Assembly (NCBI GenBank): GCA_037200045.1
Contig: JBBCHM010000001.1
Location: forward strand, 2,852,001-2,916,000
DNA from: Rhizomicrobium sp.
GTDB lineage: Bacteria; Pseudomonadota; Alphaproteobacteria; Micropepsales; Micropepsaceae
Length of the DNA stretch: 64,000 bases
Direction of reading: 5' to 3'
This document shows, one piece after another, positions 45,981 through 54,485 of the stretch. The translations under genes were made by a program, and so were the position numbers. Below the pieces are notes generated by a model. It made no database searches, was not told the DNA's origin, and saw only the letters and a list, made by a program, of their open reading frames with translations. Every line of letters starts with the position of its first letter. Within the stretch, counting starts at the first letter, position 1.

Positions 45981-47360
45981 ATGAGCGAGGCGCTGGCGGA
46001 ACCGGGAGAATCACCATTCAGGCCGGCGGCGCCGATCCCCAAGGATCGCGTCATCGGCCGCATCCAGGCGGTGCGCGAGATCGGGCGCAACGCGGTCGCC
46101 GCCTGGGGCGAGCGCGCCTACAACGCGCTCTATGTCTATGACCGCAATTGGATCCAGGATTTCCTGCTGCTCAACGATCCGGAGGGCGTGAAGCACGTCC
46201 TGCTCGACAACGCCGCGAATTACCGCAAGAGCCGGCAGGTGCAGCGCACGACGGGGCCGGCGCTCGGCAACGGGCTGTTCAACGCCGACGGCGAGAGCTG
46301 GAAGTTCCAGCGGCGCACGACCGCACCGACCTTTTCGATGCGCCATGTCGCCGATTTCGCCGCGCCCATGGCGCGGGTGACGCAAAAGGCGCTGCAGCGC
46401 TGGGACGCGCTGGCGGACGGCGCGACGATCGACGCGGCGGAGGAGATGATGCGCGTGACCTACGCCATCATCACCCACACCATGTTCTCCGACGACGTGC
46501 GCATCGACTATGCCGCGCTGGCCGAGAAATTCGTGACCTATATCGACACGCTGGGCCGGCTGGACCTGCTGACCACGCTGGGCATGCCGGCCTGGGCGCC
46601 GACGCCCAAGCGGCTGAAGGCCCAAGGCGCGGTGCGGTTTTTCCGCCGCGAGATCGGGGCGCTGATCGCGCGGCGCAAGGCGCTGATCGCGGCCGATCCG
46701 GCCGCCGCGCCGAACGATTTGCTGACGCTGCTCCTGACGACGCGCGATCCCGAAGGCGGCGCGCTGTTCGGCGAGGCGGAGGTCTACGACAATGCGATGA
46801 CATTCATCCTGGCGGGCCACGAGACGACGGCGAACGCGCTCGCCTGGACGCTTTATCTGCTGTCGCAATTTCCCGACATCGAGGCGCGGGTGGCCGAAGA
46901 GGTGCGCGCGGCGGACGGCGATCCGGCGCACATGCCCTATACCCGCCAGGTGCTCGAGGAATCGCTCCGCCTCTATCCGCCGGCGCCGTTCATCAGCCGC
47001 GATTCGATCGGGCCGGACCGGATCGGCGAGATCGACATCCGCGGCGGCACCTCGGTCCTGATCTCGCCCTGGCTGATCCAGCGGCACCGCAAGCTGTGGG
47101 ATGCGCCGGACTATTTCGATCCCGACCGCTTCGCGCCCGGCCGTCGCGAGGCCATTCCCCGCTTCGCCTATATCCCGTTCGGCGCCGGCCCGCGCATCTG
47201 CATCGGCATGGGCTTCGCGATGCAGGAGGCGATGATCGTGCTGGGGCAGATCCTGAAGCGCTTCAAGCTGAACCTGGTGCCCGGCCATCCGGTCGTGCCG
47301 CTGGCGCGGCTGACGCTCAGGCCGCAATTCGGGCTGAAGATGACGGTGGAGAAGCGCTGA
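45981..47360 (+). CDS. Cytochrome P450
   Basis: Heme-thiolate monooxygenase, 459 aa, soluble. I-helix ILAGHETTAN (oxygen-binding Thr), K-helix EESLRLYP (ExxR), and the heme loop FGAGPRICIGMGFAMQEA with the ligand Cys near residue 400. The N-terminal third is typical of fatty-acid and terpenoid CYP families (ARQVQRTTGPALGNGLFNADGESW). No ferredoxin or reductase gene is nearby, so electrons must come from elsewhere. It ends at the start of the palindrome that carries the insertion sequence. Confidence 0.94.
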   Translation: MSEALAEPGESPFRPAAPIPKDRVIGRIQAVREIGRNAVAAWGERAYNALYVYDRNWIQDFLLLNDPEGVKHVLLDNAANYRKSRQVQRTTGPALGNGLFNADGESWKFQRRTTAPTFSMRHVADFAAPMARVTQKALQRWDALADGATIDAAEEMMRVTYAIITHTMFSDDVRIDYAALAEKFVTYIDTLGRLDLLTTLGMPAWAPTPKRLKAQGAVRFFRREIGALIARRKALIAADPAAAPNDLLTLLLTTRDPEGGALFGEAEVYDNAMTFILAGHETTANALAWTLYLLSQFPDIEARVAEEVRAADGDPAHMPYTRQVLEESLRLYPPAPFISRDSIGPDRIGEIDIRGGTSVLISPWLIQRHRKLWDAPDYFDPDRFAPGRREAIPRFAYIPFGAGPRICIGMGFAMQEAMIVLGQILKRFKLNLVPGHPVVPLARLTLRPQFGLKMTVEKR

Positions 47361-47362
47361 AC

Positions 47363-47480
47363 TTTCCTCCCCCGCTGTTGCGGGGGAGGTGCCGAGCGCA
47401 GCGAGGCGGAGGGGGACTCCACGCCGGCCCCCTCCGTCACGCCTTCGCTTCGCTACGGCGTGCCACCTCCCCCGTAACAG
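47363..47480. repeat. Intergenic palindrome, interrupted by the IS
   Basis: The left hairpin is CCTCCCCCG-CTGTTG-CGGGGGAGG (47366-47389). The right hairpin is CCTCCCCCG-TAACAG (47466-47480) and continues after the insertion at 48672-48680 with CGGGGGAGG. The two hairpins are reverse complements of each other over about 27 of 28 bp, so the intact unit is a BIME-like palindrome of about 125 bp between the convergent P450 and OYE genes. Confidence 0.85.
47471..47480. repeat. Left target-site duplication of the IS
   Basis: CCCGTAACAG, repeated exactly at 48662-48671 on the other side of the element. Ten bp is within the range reported for ISAs1-family insertions. Confidence 0.85.
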
Positions 47481-48661
47481 CAGGGCTATCGCATATAGGT
47501 GAGGAGTTCGAAGAGGAAGTCTTCGTTCCATCCTGCGCGTTTGAGCTTGAGGCGCATGGAAGTCTTGGTATCGGGATGGGCTCTTGCGACGTTGAGGGCC
47601 AGTCTTCTGAGACGTGCGAGGTTTTCGGGCCCGTTGTCCTTGCGATTGCGGGCCAGGTCTTCGTCCAGGACGACGTCGAGGGTCCAGTGCAGGGTGTTCT
47701 CGATGCCCCAATGGGCTCGCACGATATTCAGCACCTGGTCGGCCGTGAAGGGCTGGGACATGAGGAAGTAGCGCTCGGCGGGCTCGTCCGTGCCGCGCCG
47801 GCTTTCGATCCTGGCAACGGCCTTGAGGCCCGGGAAGTCGTGTTTGACCGCCATGTTCTTGGCAGCGGCGACGACGGCGTGCCGGGTCTCCTTGCGGCCG
47901 TGACGGGCGTCCCTCGTCTCGGCGCCGCCGGTGTGCCGTGCCGCGATGAGCGCCTTGGCGTCGGCCAGAAGACCGGGCTGGTTGGCCTTGACCGCCAGCA
48001 CATAGTCGCCCTTCTGCGCCACGATGCGCCTGCCCATCTCGCGATGGCAGTGAAGCGCGTCGGCTGTAACGATGCAGCCCTTGAGCGCGACCAGTCCGAT
48101 CAACTCGAGCGCCGCATCCGCCTCGTTGCCGCCCTTGGCCAGCGTGCTGGCCAGCGTCATGCGGGTCTGCGCTCCCCAAAGGCTCACCATCGCCTTGGGC
48201 ATATGGCTGTGGCCCGCCGCATAAGCGCGTCTGAGCGCCTTGCCGTCCACCGCCACGACCCCCTTGGTCCGGCCAAGCCCGGCAGCCGCCGCGAACTCCG
48301 CCATGAACGTTCGGAACAGCGTCTCGAACGGCTTGGGGTCGATCATCCGGAACACCGCGCTGAACGTGTCGTGGCTCGGGATGCCGTGCTTGAGCATCAA
48401 GAAGCGCCGCAGCAATCCCTCCTTGGCCTGACCGAAATCCTCCATATCGACGCAACTCGTCGCGCCGCAAAGTGTCGCCAAAAAAGCGATGAACAGCACT
48501 TCCGACAGATCGTGCCGGCTGTTCGCCGCGCGCGGATCGGGCAAAAGCTCGAAAATCTCTACAAAGCGGTTCAGCGAACGTCTCCTGCAAATCAGAAGAC
48601 ATCTTCAGAATCCCTTCAATCCCTATCAGCAAGCCTAAAATCGCCATATGCGATTCCCCTG
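47481..48661 (-). mobile_element. ISAs1-family insertion sequence
   Basis: A complete element of 1181 bp. The ends are CAGGGCTATCGCATATAG (left) and CAGGGGAATCGCATATGG (right, read inward), 15 of 18 identical. The target duplication is CCCGTAACAG on each side. One intact transposase gene fills it, with its stop codon inside the left terminal repeat. The insertion split the loop of a pre-existing palindrome. Confidence 0.93.
47486..48544 (-). CDS. ISAs1-family transposase
   Basis: A DDE transposase of at least 352 aa: LPDPRAANSRHDLSEVLFIAFLATLCGATS, the domain start KGVVAVDGKALRRA (first Asp), IVTADALHCHREMGRRIVAQKGDYVLAVKANQ (second Asp), and AHWGIENTLHWTLDVVLDEDLAR (Glu). TTG 48544 is the first standard start. 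The family N-terminus (FVEIFELLPDPR) extends further, and AGGAGA lies 7 nt before a CTG at 48574, so the real protein is probably about 10 residues longer. The frame is intact. Confidence 0.92.
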   Translation of the reverse strand: MPDPRAANSRHDLSEVLFIAFLATLCGATSCVDMEDFGQAKEGLLRRFLMLKHGIPSHDTFSAVFRMIDPKPFETLFRTFMAEFAAAAGLGRTKGVVAVDGKALRRAYAAGHSHMPKAMVSLWGAQTRMTLASTLAKGGNEADAALELIGLVALKGCIVTADALHCHREMGRRIVAQKGDYVLAVKANQPGLLADAKALIAARHTGGAETRDARHGRKETRHAVVAAAKNMAVKHDFPGLKAVARIESRRGTDEPAERYFLMSQPFTADQVLNIVRAHWGIENTLHWTLDVVLDEDLARNRKDNGPENLARLRRLALNVARAHPDTKTSMRLKLKRAGWNEDFLFELLTYMR

Positions 48662-48671
48662 CCCGTAACAG
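48662..48671. repeat. Right target-site duplication of the IS
   Basis: CCCGTAACAG, the second copy of the 10-bp duplication; followed by CGGGGGAGG, the distal arm of the split hairpin. Confidence 0.85.
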
Positions 48672-48685
48672 CGGGGGAGGAAATC

Positions 48686-49792
48686 TCATGCCAGCGTCGC
48701 CAGCGCTTCCGGGCTGTAGGGCTTCAGCCGGTCCAGATGGCCGTCATGGATCTGCCTCGCCCAATCGGGATTGACGATCAGGGCGCGGCCGACCGCGATC
48801 AGGTCGAAATCGCCGCGCTCCATCATCTCGATCAGCCGGTCGATGCCGGAAATCTCGGCGCCCGCCTGGCGGAAGGCGGTGATGAAATCGGTGTTGAGAC
48901 TGACCGAGCCGACCGAGATCGTCGGCAGGCCGGTCAACTTCTTGGCCCAGCCGGCGAGGTTCATGTCCGACCCGGTCTCGGGGAATTCCGCCTCCCAGAA
49001 GCGCCGCGTCGAGCAGTGGAAGATGTCGACGCCGGCATCGGCCAGCGGCTTCAGGAAGGTTTCGAGTTCCTGCGGCGTGCGGGCAAGGCGGGCGGCGAAA
49101 TCCTGCTGCTTCCATTGCGAGAAGCGCAGCAGGATCGGGAAGTCCGGTCCCACCGCGGCGCGCACCGCGCGGGTGATCTCGCAGGCGAAGGTCGTGCGCG
49201 CCGCGATCGAGCCGCCATAGCGGTCGGTGCGCTGGTTGGTGTCCTCCCAGAAGAACTGGTCGATCAGATAGCCGTGGGCGCCGTGCAGTTCGACGCCGTC
49301 GAAGCCCAGCGCCTTGGCGTAGCCGGCGCTTTTGACATAGCCGGCGATGACGTCGGCGATGTCCTTGTCGGTCATCGGCTCGCCGACCTTCTTGTCCTTT
49401 TTGGCGAGGCCGGACGGGCTCATGCTCGGCGCCGCCGGGTTGGGACCGGTGCCGGGATGGCGCACGATGCCCTGGTGCCAGAGCTGCGGCATGATATGGC
49501 CGCCGGCCGCCTTCACCGCCTTGACCACCTTCGCCCAGCCGGCGAGCGCCGCTTCGCCATAGAAGTTCGGCACGTTGACGTCGTTGGTGGCGGCGGGATG
49601 TTCCGGCGCGGTGCCCTCGGTCAGGATCAGGCCGGTGCCGCCGGCGGCGCGCGCCTTGTAATAGGCGACGACTTGGTCGTTCGGAATCTGCTCCGGCGAT
49701 TTGGAGCGCGTCATGGGCGCCATGACGATGCGGTTGGGAAGCGACAGCGATTTCAGCGTGAACGGACGGAAGAGAATTTCGGTGCCGGACAT
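48686..49792 (-). CDS. Old Yellow Enzyme-type NADH:flavin oxidoreductase
   Basis: FMN-dependent ene-reductase or related enzyme, 368 aa. Seen: FRPFTLKSLSLPNRIVMAPMTRSKS, ILTEGTAPEH, MPQLWHQG, GFDGVELHGAHGYLIDQFFWEDTNQRTDRYGG and the C-terminal phosphate-binding DLIAVGRALIVNPDW. The sequence pattern is that of NemA/xenobiotic-reductase-like OYE proteins. It converges on the P450 gene with the IS-bearing palindrome between. Substrate not predictable. Confidence 0.93.
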   Translation of the reverse strand: MSGTEILFRPFTLKSLSLPNRIVMAPMTRSKSPEQIPNDQVVAYYKARAAGGTGLILTEGTAPEHPAATNDVNVPNFYGEAALAGWAKVVKAVKAAGGHIMPQLWHQGIVRHPGTGPNPAAPSMSPSGLAKKDKKVGEPMTDKDIADVIAGYVKSAGYAKALGFDGVELHGAHGYLIDQFFWEDTNQRTDRYGGSIAARTTFACEITRAVRAAVGPDFPILLRFSQWKQQDFAARLARTPQELETFLKPLADAGVDIFHCSTRRFWEAEFPETGSDMNLAGWAKKLTGLPTISVGSVSLNTDFITAFRQAGAEISGIDRLIEMMERGDFDLIAVGRALIVNPDWARQIHDGHLDRLKPYSPEALATLA

Positions 49793-49882
49793 GGGTATTC
49801 CTTCGGGATGGGGGTTGCGCGAAGGTCAGCACGCGCGCATCGCCCTGACAAGGCGGGGCGGCGACCCGGTTGGGAGGGATTT

Positions 49883-50332
49883 GTGGCGAACCTGATCGAG
49901 CAACGCGTCGCGGCGGCGCGGCGCGGGGAGAATCCCTACGTGATTTCGAGGCTGCCGTCCGGCTGGCTGGTGATCGGCGATGTCCAGCCGCTGCCCGGCT
50001 ATTGTGTGCTGCTGGCCGATCCGGTGGTGGAGAGCCTGAACGCGCTCGGGCGCGCGGAACGGGCCACTTATCTGGACGATATGGTCCGGGCCGGCGACGC
50101 GCTGCTGGTCGTGACCGGCACCACGCGAATCAACTACGAAACCCTGTGCAACTCCGAACCGTCGCTTCACACCCACATCATCCCGCGCTATGCGCAGGAG
50201 CCCATGGAGAAGCGACGCGATCTCGCCTTTCGGGCCTATGACTGGCCGAGCGCGCGGAAATCCGAGCCGGCCGGCGCGGACGGCGCCTTCGTTGCTGCGA
50301 TGCGGAACTGGCTCGCCGCCCATTCCGGTTGA
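49883..50332 (+). CDS. HIT family hydrolase with altered first His
   Basis: A 149 aa histidine-triad protein (nucleotide hydrolase/transferase fold). The motif is SLHTHIIPRY; compared with HxHxH, the first His is Ser94 while His96 (the expected nucleophile) and His98 remain. Preceding strand and helix features (YCVLLADP, INYETLCNSEPS) match HIT proteins of the AP4A-hydrolase-like type. The start is GTG 49883, with GGGAGG 6 nt upstream. It is divergent from the OYE gene. Confidence 0.83.
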   Translation: MANLIEQRVAAARRGENPYVISRLPSGWLVIGDVQPLPGYCVLLADPVVESLNALGRAERATYLDDMVRAGDALLVVTGTTRINYETLCNSEPSLHTHIIPRYAQEPMEKRRDLAFRAYDWPSARKSEPAGADGAFVAAMRNWLAAHSG

Positions 50333-50367
50333 CGCGCCCGTAAAGCCATCGTGACGCGCAGGGGATT

Positions 50368-51780
50368 TTGACCTTGAGCCCGGCGGCCCCGCGGAGTAAC
50401 TCCGATGCGGCTATGACGGGTAACGGGACAGGGGCCGCGCAGGGCGCGGCCGAAGAGGTTGCGGAAGGCGTCGCCTTGGGCGGCGACCCCGATGTCAACC
50501 TCGGCACGCCGCCGGACGAGCCGCCCGCCGAGCAGGAAATCGCCCCCGATATCCGAAAGCCCGCCGGCCTGCTCGCGGTGTTCCGCCACCGCAATTACCG
50601 CCTGTTCTTCGCCGGCCAGCTCGTCTCGCTGATGGGCTCGTGGATGCAGAACACCGCGCAGCCCTGGCTGGTCTACAGCCTGACGCATTCGACGCTGCTG
50701 CTCGGCGTGACCTCGTTCTGTTCGACCGTGCCGGTGTTCTTCCTGACGCCGTTCGGCGGCATGATCGCCGACCGCGTCGACCGGCGGAAGTTCCTTTTGG
50801 TCACCCAGAGCGCGGCGATGCTGCAGGCGGCGGTGCTCGCCGGGCTGACGCTGTCGGGCCATGTGAAGGTGTGGGAGATCATCTGCCTCGCGCTGACCAT
50901 GGGATTGATCAATTCCTTCGACATCCCCTCGCGCCAGTCGATGACGCTGGACATGGTGGGACGGGAGGATCTGCGCCACGCCATCTCGCTCAATTCGATG
51001 ATGTTCAACATGGCGCGGATCGTCGGGCCGACCATCGCGGGCCTTCTGATCGCCCTCGTCGGCGAGGGCATCTGTTTCGCGATCAACGCCGCGTCCTTCG
51101 GCGCGGTGCTGGTGAGCCTCTTCTTGATGCGCCTGGCGGAGCGGCCGCCGCGCATCAACCAGAACGCGCTGCGCGAGGTGCTGGAGGGCTACCGCTACAG
51201 CTTCTCCAACCCGCAGATCCGCGTCTCGCTGATGCTGGTGGCGGTGTCGTCGCTGTTCGGCGCGGCCTTCGTGACGATGATGCCGGCGGTGGCGCGCGAT
51301 CTGATCCACGGCGATGCGACGACCCAGGGCACGCTGATGTCGTCGGTCGGCGCCGGCGCGCTGGTCGGCGCCTTCGCGCTGTCGCGCATCACCGAGAAGC
51401 AGCTCATCTACACGCCGATCCTGGCGGGGCTTATCTTCGGGATCGGCCTGATCGGGTTCGCGCATTCCCACGCGCTGTGGCTCTCCGTCGCCATTTTGCT
51501 GCCGACCTCCGCCTGCCTGATGCTGCTCGGCGGCACCACCAACACGATCATCCAGATCGTGGCGCACACGCATTTCCGCGGCCGGGTGATTTCGCACTAC
51601 ACGCAAAGCTTCCTGGGCATGATCCCCTGGGGCGCGCTTCTGCTCGGCGCCCTGGCGCATAGCCTCGGCGTGACGGACGCGATCAGCATCGGCGGCGCCG
51701 CGGTGATCGTCGGGGCGGTCGTGGCCTATATGGACCGGCGGGCCGGCGGCTTCGTCATCCAGCACGCGCCGGCCGAATGA
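50368..51780 (+). CDS. MFS transporter, EntS-like
   Basis: A 470 aa major-facilitator protein with 12 predicted membrane segments after a 65-residue soluble N-terminal tail. FRHRNYRLFFAGQLVSLMGSWMQNTAQPWLVY is the typical first-helix signature of the EntS/MFS_3 group; FGGMIADRVDRRKFLL is motif A. The first start is TTG 50368, with AGGGGA 5 nt upstream; ATG 50413 is an alternative. Its stop overlaps the next MFS start by 4 bp. Members export siderophores, macrolides or other small molecules; the substrate here is unknown. Confidence 0.88.
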   Translation: MTLSPAAPRSNSDAAMTGNGTGAAQGAAEEVAEGVALGGDPDVNLGTPPDEPPAEQEIAPDIRKPAGLLAVFRHRNYRLFFAGQLVSLMGSWMQNTAQPWLVYSLTHSTLLLGVTSFCSTVPVFFLTPFGGMIADRVDRRKFLLVTQSAAMLQAAVLAGLTLSGHVKVWEIICLALTMGLINSFDIPSRQSMTLDMVGREDLRHAISLNSMMFNMARIVGPTIAGLLIALVGEGICFAINAASFGAVLVSLFLMRLAERPPRINQNALREVLEGYRYSFSNPQIRVSLMLVAVSSLFGAAFVTMMPAVARDLIHGDATTQGTLMSSVGAGALVGAFALSRITEKQLIYTPILAGLIFGIGLIGFAHSHALWLSVAILLPTSACLMLLGGTTNTIIQIVAHTHFRGRVISHYTQSFLGMIPWGALLLGALAHSLGVTDAISIGGAAVIVGAVVAYMDRRAGGFVIQHAPAE

Positions 51781-53153
51781 GCGATATCTACGCCGGCATC
51801 GAGAGCGAGCAGGAGCGCGAAGCCGCGTATGAGGGTTTCGTGTGGAAGAATTTGCGCCGCAACTATGCCGGCCATTACATCCACGGCATGCTGGGGATGA
51901 CGGGCTTTCGCCTCGTCAATGCGCCGACCTTCATTCCGGCCTATCTGCATTTCCTCTCCGGCTCCGACCTGATCGTCAGCCTGGGCGCCAGCCTGCAGCA
52001 GCTCGGCGGCGTGATCTCGCCGATCGCCGGCGCGGCGCAGATCGAGCACCGCAAGAAGATCCTGCCGGTCTCGATGTTCCTCGGCACCATGATGCGGGTG
52101 CAGATCCTGGGCATCGCGCTGGCGGGATGGTTCCTCGGCGGCACGCCCTTGCTGGTGAGCGTGCTGGTGTTCCTGTTCCTGCTCGGGCTGTTCAGCGGCC
52201 CGCAGAGCGTCGCGTTCCAGTTCCTGCTCGCCAAGATGATCCCGATCGAGCGGCGCGGCCGCCTGCAGGGCTGGCGCAATCTTTCCGGCGGCATCGTGGC
52301 GGCGACGCTTTCCTATTTCGCCGGCAAGTATCTCGTCGGCGGCAATGTGCTGGGCAACGGCTATTCCACGACCTTCGCGCTCGCGTTCATTTTGACCAGC
52401 CTCGGCCTCACCGCATTCCGCCTTCTGGTGCGCGAGCCGGAGCCGCCGACGGTGCGGCCGCGCACCGCGATGCGCGAGCGCATGCGCGAGCTGATCCCGA
52501 TGCTGCGGGCCGATCCGGGCTTTCTCTATTTCATGATCGCGCGCACCTTCGCGATCGCCAGCCGCGTGGCGCAGCCCTTCTATATCATCTATGTGGCGCA
52601 CAAGATCGGGCTCTCCGGCGAGACCATCGGAGCGATGACGCTCGCCTTCCTCGGCGCCGACACGGTGATGAGCCTGGGCTGGGGCTATCTCGCCGACCGC
52701 TTCGGCTTCCGATCCAATTTCATCATCGCGCTTCTGTTCTGGATCGCCTCGACGATCCTCCTGATGTATGTGAGCTCGCCGCTGTGGCTGTTTATCGCCT
52801 TCTTCGGACTGGGCGCCGGCAATTCCGGCTACCAGATGAGCGCGCAGAACATCGTGTTCGAGTTCGGCCACCGCGACGACATGGCGATGCGGCTCGCCTT
52901 CTCGAACACGGCGGAGAGCGTGATGAGCGCAGCCGGCCCCCTGATCGGCGGCGTGATCGCGGCGAGCTTCGGCTATTTCGCGGTGTTCTGGGTCGCCATC
53001 GTGTGCGAGGCCGTCGCGCTGGCGCTGCTGGTACTGCTGGTCGAGGAGCCGCGCAAGAAGCGGCTGCAGCTCGAAGCCGAAAAGGCCGCGGCGCTGGAGG
53101 AGACCACGACGACGAGCCTGGCTTCGCGCGAGGACGAAGAGGGGAATTTGTAA
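51777..53153 (+). CDS. MFS transporter, second of a coupled pair
   Basis: A 458 aa protein with about 12 hydrophobic segments, starting YAGIESEQEREAAYEGFVWKNLRRNYAGHYIHGMLG. Unlike the first gene it has an acidic N-terminal tail and a charged C-terminal coiled region (KKRLQLEAEKAAALEETTTTSLA). The motif-A region is GWGYLADRFGFRSNF. It overlaps the preceding MFS by 4 bp (ATGA), so the two are made together and could form a heteromeric or sequential system. No clear family beyond MFS. Confidence 0.87.
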   Translation: MSDIYAGIESEQEREAAYEGFVWKNLRRNYAGHYIHGMLGMTGFRLVNAPTFIPAYLHFLSGSDLIVSLGASLQQLGGVISPIAGAAQIEHRKKILPVSMFLGTMMRVQILGIALAGWFLGGTPLLVSVLVFLFLLGLFSGPQSVAFQFLLAKMIPIERRGRLQGWRNLSGGIVAATLSYFAGKYLVGGNVLGNGYSTTFALAFILTSLGLTAFRLLVREPEPPTVRPRTAMRERMRELIPMLRADPGFLYFMIARTFAIASRVAQPFYIIYVAHKIGLSGETIGAMTLAFLGADTVMSLGWGYLADRFGFRSNFIIALLFWIASTILLMYVSSPLWLFIAFFGLGAGNSGYQMSAQNIVFEFGHRDDMAMRLAFSNTAESVMSAAGPLIGGVIAASFGYFAVFWVAIVCEAVALALLVLLVEEPRKKRLQLEAEKAAALEETTTTSLASREDEEGNL

Positions 53154-53160
53154 CGCTGGG

Positions 53161-53198
53161 TGGCCGGGTCGCGCTTCGCTTCGCTCGCTGCCCGGCCA
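53161..53198. repeat. REP-like hairpin
   Basis: TGGCCGGG (53161-53168) and CCCGGCCA (53191-53198), then TGACGGGG. It follows the MFS gene by 7 bp and has the GGCCGGG...CCCGGCCATGAC style of the 36.7-kb element, so it may double as a terminator. Confidence 0.65.
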
Positions 53199-53256
53199 TG
53201 ACGGGGATTTAAAGTGGGACGCTTCTGTTGCCCGGTGCGTCCCCAACCGCGCTTGG

Positions 53257-53487
53257 CTAACCGAAGTTAGGCAGCGAGGGCCATTTCATTATCGTTGGCA
53301 CCTGTACGAATAGCCCGATAACGGCGGATACCATACCGAGCGAAAGAACTGCCTTTACACGTCCGTCGATCCTGTTTCGCCCCCAGCAAAAGACCACTTG
53401 GAAAAGTGGGCTTGTGGTGGAGGCGCCGGGTACCGCCCCCGGGTCCGGGCCGCTTATTACGAAGCCGTTTATCGCCATAGCTGGCAA
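53257..53487 (-). CDS. Possible small membrane protein, TTG start
   Basis: A 76 aa frame in a noticeably AT-richer stretch. It starts at TTG 53487 with GGAGG exactly 7 nt upstream, and has a hydrophobic segment (AVLSLGMVSAVIGLFVQVPTIM) near the C-terminus. I recognise no family; base composition unlike the surroundings suggests foreign or degenerate origin. The rest of 53154-53633 holds the REP-like hairpin and no other convincing gene. Confidence is low. Confidence 0.4.
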   Translation of the reverse strand: MPAMAINGFVISGPDPGAVPGASTTSPLFQVVFCWGRNRIDGRVKAVLSLGMVSAVIGLFVQVPTIMKWPSLPNFG

Positions 53488-53633
53488 GCCAGCACCTCCA
53501 ATATAGGCAGTGCGGGTTAAGAATTGAAGGCGTGAAAAGCATATATTTTCCAGGCGGTTATGGAGGGCGAAAAATCCCTGCGCGTGGACGCGCCCGCCGT
53601 TAGACTGCCGTCTCGGAATCGCCCGGGACCGTC

Positions 53634-54446
53634 ATGCGTCAGTATCACGATCTTCTGGAACTGGTCCTCAAGACGGGCGTGGAGAAGCACGACCGCACCG
53701 GCACCGGTACGCTGTCGGTGTTCGGCCATCAGGCGCGCTACGACCTTGCCGCCGGATTTCCGCTGCTGACGACCAAGAAGCTGTTCACCAAGGCGATCAT
53801 CCTGGAGCTTCTCTGGTTCCTGCGCGGCGACACCAATGTGCGCTGGCTGCAGGAGCGCGGCGTGACGATCTGGGACGAATGGGCGGACGCGGACGGTGAG
53901 CTCGGGCCGGTCTATGGCCATCAATGGCGAAGCTGGCCATCTAACAATAAGGAAGATGGGCCGGACGGCGGGACGATCGACCAGATCGCCAATGTCGTGC
54001 GCGACATCAAGGCCAATCCGGATTCGCGCCGGCTTATTGTGACAGCTTGGAATCCCGCCGACGTGCCGAAGATGGCGCTGCCGCCCTGCCACTGCCTGTT
54101 CCAGTTCTATGTCGCGAACGGGCGGCTGTCGTGCCAGCTCTATCAGCGCTCGGCGGACATCTTCCTGGGCGTGCCGTTCAACATCGCGTCCTATGCGCTT
54201 TTGACGATGATGATCGCGCAGGTGACGGGCCTCGCGCCCGGCGCGTTCGTGCACACGCTGGGCGACGCGCATCTCTATCTCAATCACATCGACCAGGCGC
54301 GCGAGCAGCTGACGCGCAAGCCCTATCCGTTGCCGACGATGCGCCTCAATCCGGCGGTGACCAGCGTGTTCGATTTCCGCTACGAGGATTTCACGCTCGA
54401 GAACTACCGGGCGCACCCGACGATCAAGGCCGAGATCGCGGTATAG
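53634..54446 (+). CDS. thyA: Thymidylate synthase
   Basis: Methylates dUMP to dTMP with methylene-tetrahydrofolate, releasing dihydrofolate. The 270 aa protein has [41 protein letters not shown], the nucleophile Cys in [12 protein letters not shown], and [29 protein letters not shown]. This is the classic ThyA, not flavin-dependent ThyX. It partners metabolically with folA 1.4 kb downstream. Confidence 0.98.
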   Translation: MRQYHDLLELVLKTGVEKHDRTGTGTLSVFGHQARYDLAAGFPLLTTKKLFTKAIILELLWFLRGDTNVRWLQERGVTIWDEWADADGELGPVYGHQWRSWPSNNKEDGPDGGTIDQIANVVRDIKANPDSRRLIVTAWNPADVPKMALPPCHCLFQFYVANGRLSCQLYQRSADIFLGVPFNIASYALLTMMIAQVTGLAPGAFVHTLGDAHLYLNHIDQAREQLTRKPYPLPTMRLNPAVTSVFDFRYEDFTLENYRAHPTIKAEIAV

Positions 54447-54451
54447 GCCGG

Positions 54452-54477
54452 CCCTCTCCCCCCGAAAGGGGAGAGGG
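54452..54477. terminator. Hairpin between thyA and the RcnB-like gene
   Basis: CCCTCTCCCC (54452-54461) and GGGGAGAGGG (54468-54477) form a perfect 10-bp stem with loop CCGAAA. It separates convergent genes, so could end both; a U-tract is not obvious. It resembles the CTCCCC palindromes at 37.7, 47.4 and 58.9 kb. Confidence 0.55.
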
Positions 54478-54485
54478 AGGCAGGT

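Noticed and set aside
46148-50332. A giant 1394-codon plus-strand frame
   Set aside because: Artefact of high GC across P450, IS and OYE; only the last 149 codons (HIT protein) are real.
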